The notes under the pieces are model-generated. The model had not been told where the DNA came from. It saw only the letters and a list, made by a program, of their open reading frames with translations, and ran no database searches. Shown in pieces: positions 5,446-6,615 of a stretch of 6,615 bases of DNA. A program made the translations under genes and the position numbers. Position 1 is the stretch's first letter. Each line of letters opens with the position of its first letter. Source of the DNA: Candidatus Bathyarchaeota archaeon (GTDB taxonomy: Archaea > Thermoproteota > Bathyarchaeia > 40CM-2-53-6); the NCBI GenBank assembly GCA_005883695.1, contig VBBV01000049.1:1-6615 (forward strand), given 5' to 3'.

Positions 5446-5503
5446 TGCTATGCTAGACCACTACACCACCGGGCTACGAAGTTCTCGGTTGCCCCTTGTC
5501 TAA

Positions 5504-5516
5504 CCATAATAGGTTT
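5504..5516 (-). promoter_or_regulatory. TATA-like promoter of tRNA-Gln
   Basis: On the minus strand this reads AAACCTATTATGG, about 35 bp upstream of the first tRNA base. It has a purine-rich BRE-like flank (GACGAAA). This would start the transcript roughly 10 nt before the mature 5' end. Confidence 0.4.
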
Positions 5517-6010
5517 CGTCGAATCGGGAGGAGACGAGAATCCAAGAATCGGTCGATTGATCATTCTGCGCTCCCTTAGCTTTTCTGAACAGTAATTTGC
5601 TGTGAGTTGGGTTTTGAACGGTCGTCATGTTCAGTTCCATTGAACGACCTTGGTAAGGAAAAGGGACTCGCCCAGTTCTCTCTGGCAAGTTTGCCTGATA
5701 TCCCTGAAAGGCTCGGAATCTGGGTGTGTTTAGCTGGCGATTCGCCCAGAATCAGCCTTGATTCAGGATCTGAACAGGTATGTTTAGAACGGGGGATGTT
5801 CCGTGCTGGAAACGCGCATAATCCGCGACCGATCCAAGCCCAGACCGTGCCTTGATCAGCCTGTCTCACCCAGAATCAGTGCCAGACAGTAAACGCTCCA
5901 GAAAAAGGGAGGTCTTAGCGACTGCCTCTCGCGTCGCGAGAGCGGAATCTCCATCTGAACCGAAAGACCCGAACTCGGTCGGAGCTTCGAGGCGTCGGAA
6001 CCCGACCTAG
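5517..6010. other. Long gap without a convincing gene, rich in hairpins
   Basis: Nearly 500 bp carry no reading frame with a protein-like pattern; the best open frames (plus 5607-5855, minus 5576-5869) show no domain or plausible start signal. Several stems are visible. They include TCTGGGTG/CGCCCAGA (about 5718-5752, one G-U pair), TTCAG-GAT-CTGAA (about 5762-5774), the near-palindrome CTCTCGCGTCGCGAGAG (5926-5942), and GGTCGG/CCGACC closing about 5975-6007. CCCAGAATCAG occurs twice (about 5746 and 5870). An unrecognised structured RNA is possible. Confidence 0.4.
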
Positions 6011-6020
6011 CCTATATACT
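6011..6020 (+). promoter_or_regulatory. TATA box 1 of tfb
   Basis: CCTATATACT is a strong archaeal TATA match. It would place a transcript start near 6040, giving a leader of about 110 nt before the tfb ATG. Confidence 0.55.
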
Positions 6021-6030
6021 TGTCGAAACA

Positions 6031-6039
6031 CTTATATTC
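6031..6039 (+). promoter_or_regulatory. TATA box 2 of tfb
   Basis: CTTATATTC is a second TATA-like site 20 bp downstream of the first. It would place a transcript start near 6060, inside the hairpin at 6037-6070. Which of the two is used cannot be seen. Confidence 0.4.
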
Positions 6040-6106
6040 GAAAGCGAACGCGTCGCTATCGCTTTCCGAACTTGGACTCTTCTAAACCCCTCTGAAACCA
6101 GTCCGG
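6037..6106 (+). promoter_or_regulatory. Structured tfb leader or operator with two hairpins
   Basis: Hairpin 1 pairs TTCGAAAGCGA (6037-6047) with TCGCTTTCCGAA (6059-6070): 11 bp with one bulged C and an 11-nt loop. Hairpin 2 pairs TTGGACT (6072-6078) with AGTCCGG (6100-6106), including two G-U pairs. The 8-bp exact inverted repeat in hairpin 1 sits where transcription should begin, so it may be an operator in DNA or a leader structure in RNA. Function is inferred. Confidence 0.45.
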
Positions 6107-6150
6107 AAAGCGGAGATGCAAACGTTCCTCAGAAACCAAGGGAAAAGCCC

Positions 6151-6615
6151 ATGAGCACACCCTCTCCCAGCGCACACCCACCGAAAATTCATGTCTGTCC
6201 CGAATGCGGGAGCCTCAATCTCATAGAAGACTTCGATCAGGGAGAGACCATCTGCCAAGACTGTGGCCTGGTCCTCTCCCAGAACTTAATGAGCCGCGGC
6301 CCCGAATGGCGGGCTTTCACCAAGGAGGAAAAGGACGAGAGAGGGCGCGTGGGAATACCAACATCTTTCTCCATCCACGACAAAGGACTCTCAACAGTCA
6401 TCGACCGGGTCAACAGAGACGCCTTCGGCAGACAACTACCCTTCGAGACACGAATGGAGATGCTCCGTCTTCGTAAATGGCAGATCCGGACCAGAGTACA
6501 CTCCTCATCAGACCGAAACCTAGCCCAAGCCATGGCAGAGCTGGACCGTCTAACAGACAGGCTACACGTACCCGCCAACGTCAAAGAAGACTCAGCAGTC
6601 GTATACAGAAAGGCA
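6151..6615 (+). CDS. tfb: Transcription initiation factor B (TFIIB-like), 3' end beyond window
   Basis: TFB recruits RNA polymerase to TBP-bound promoters and positions the template strand. The 155 codons visible encode the N-terminal zinc ribbon (C16-x2-C19 and C35-x2-C38 in VCPECG and CQDCGLV). The B-reader/linker follows, with the conserved RGPEWRAFTKEEKDERGRVG and SIHDKGLSTVI (about 49-83). Then comes the start of the first cyclin fold (LRLRKWQIRTRVHSSSDRNLAQAMAEL, from about 105). Full proteins have about 300 residues and two cyclin folds, so the second half lies outside. ATG 6151 places the ribbon 16 residues from the start, as usual, and the leader is about 90-110 nt. The earlier ATG at 6116 is out of frame. 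Two TATA boxes and hairpins precede the gene. Confidence 0.96.
   Translation, partial: MSTPSPSAHPPKIHVCPECGSLNLIEDFDQGETICQDCGLVLSQNLMSRGPEWRAFTKEEKDERGRVGIPTSFSIHDKGLSTVIDRVNRDAFGRQLPFETRMEMLRLRKWQIRTRVHSSSDRNLAQAMAELDRLTDRLHVPANVKEDSAVVYRKA

Larger units (their letters stand above)
5334..5475 (-). tRNA. tRNA-Gln (CUG) with two introns and encoded CCA
   Basis: The mature molecule can be assembled exactly. Acceptor stem is AGCCCGG/CCGGGCT, with discriminator A at 5337 and encoded CCA at 5336-5334. D arm is GTGT-AGTGGTCTA-GCAT, and T arm GGGAG-TTCGAAT-CTCCC. The anticodon arm GCAGG-CTCTGGA-CCTGC is perfectly paired only after removal of two introns. The anticodon CUG lies at 5402-5400. The exons total 73 nt, and 73+39+27 equals the 139 bp from 5337 to 5475. 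The isotype follows from the anticodon. The gene is convergent with the rhomboid gene. Confidence 0.93.

Noticed and set aside
5607..5855. 82-codon plus-strand frame after the tRNA
   Set aside because: TTG start without promoter at the right distance, composition not protein-like, no domain, and inside hairpin-rich DNA.
5910..6000. 5S rRNA-like words (GGTCTTAGCG and CCCGAACTCGG)
   Set aside because: Spacing between the words is about 20 nt too long, and the following bases and closing helix do not match 5S rRNA.

Overview
The window comes from an archaeon. The right edge carries the first 155 codons of transcription factor B (TFIIB-like). A tRNA-Gln(CUG) gene holds two introns with archaeal bulge-helix-bulge splice structures. 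coaD is of the archaeal PPAT type. Several genes start with TTG or GTG about 25 bp downstream of TATA-like boxes, as expected for leaderless archaeal transcripts. The gene set and the two-intron tRNA fit the TACK group (Thaumarchaeota/Bathyarchaeota-like), but the exact lineage cannot be fixed from sequence alone.

Layout. Left (1-1443): an HD-domain nucleotide phosphohydrolase on the minus strand, divergent from a probable two-gene plus-strand unit made of an AbrB-like small protein and a SecB-fold-like protein. Middle (1464-3329): a compact region that looks like a small, decayed integrated element. It is bounded by two imperfect 47-bp direct repeats (37/47 identical). It contains a block of three tandem palindromes, an HNH endonuclease gene, a catalytic-domain-only tyrosine recombinase broken by one frameshift, a terminator-like hairpin and a winged-helix-like gene. 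Right (3332-5289): coaD (minus), a two-TM membrane protein and a rhomboid protease (both plus). Far right (5334-6615): the intron-bearing tRNA-Gln (minus), about 675 bp with no convincing gene but many hairpins, and the start of tfb behind two TATA boxes and a structured leader.

How the parts relate. HD phosphohydrolase, coaD, tRNA-Gln and tfb are chromosomal housekeeping genes, so the window is core chromosome with one insertion-like segment. The repeats that bound this segment contain T-runs on the minus strand. The right copy lies directly behind coaD, where it would serve as its terminator. The left copy lies behind the SecB-like gene. The simplest reading (inference) is that an element entered a convergent intergenic site between the SecB-like gene and coaD and duplicated it. 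The main points for follow-up are this element, the palindrome block in front of HNH, the two-intron tRNA, and the silent but structured stretch before tfb.
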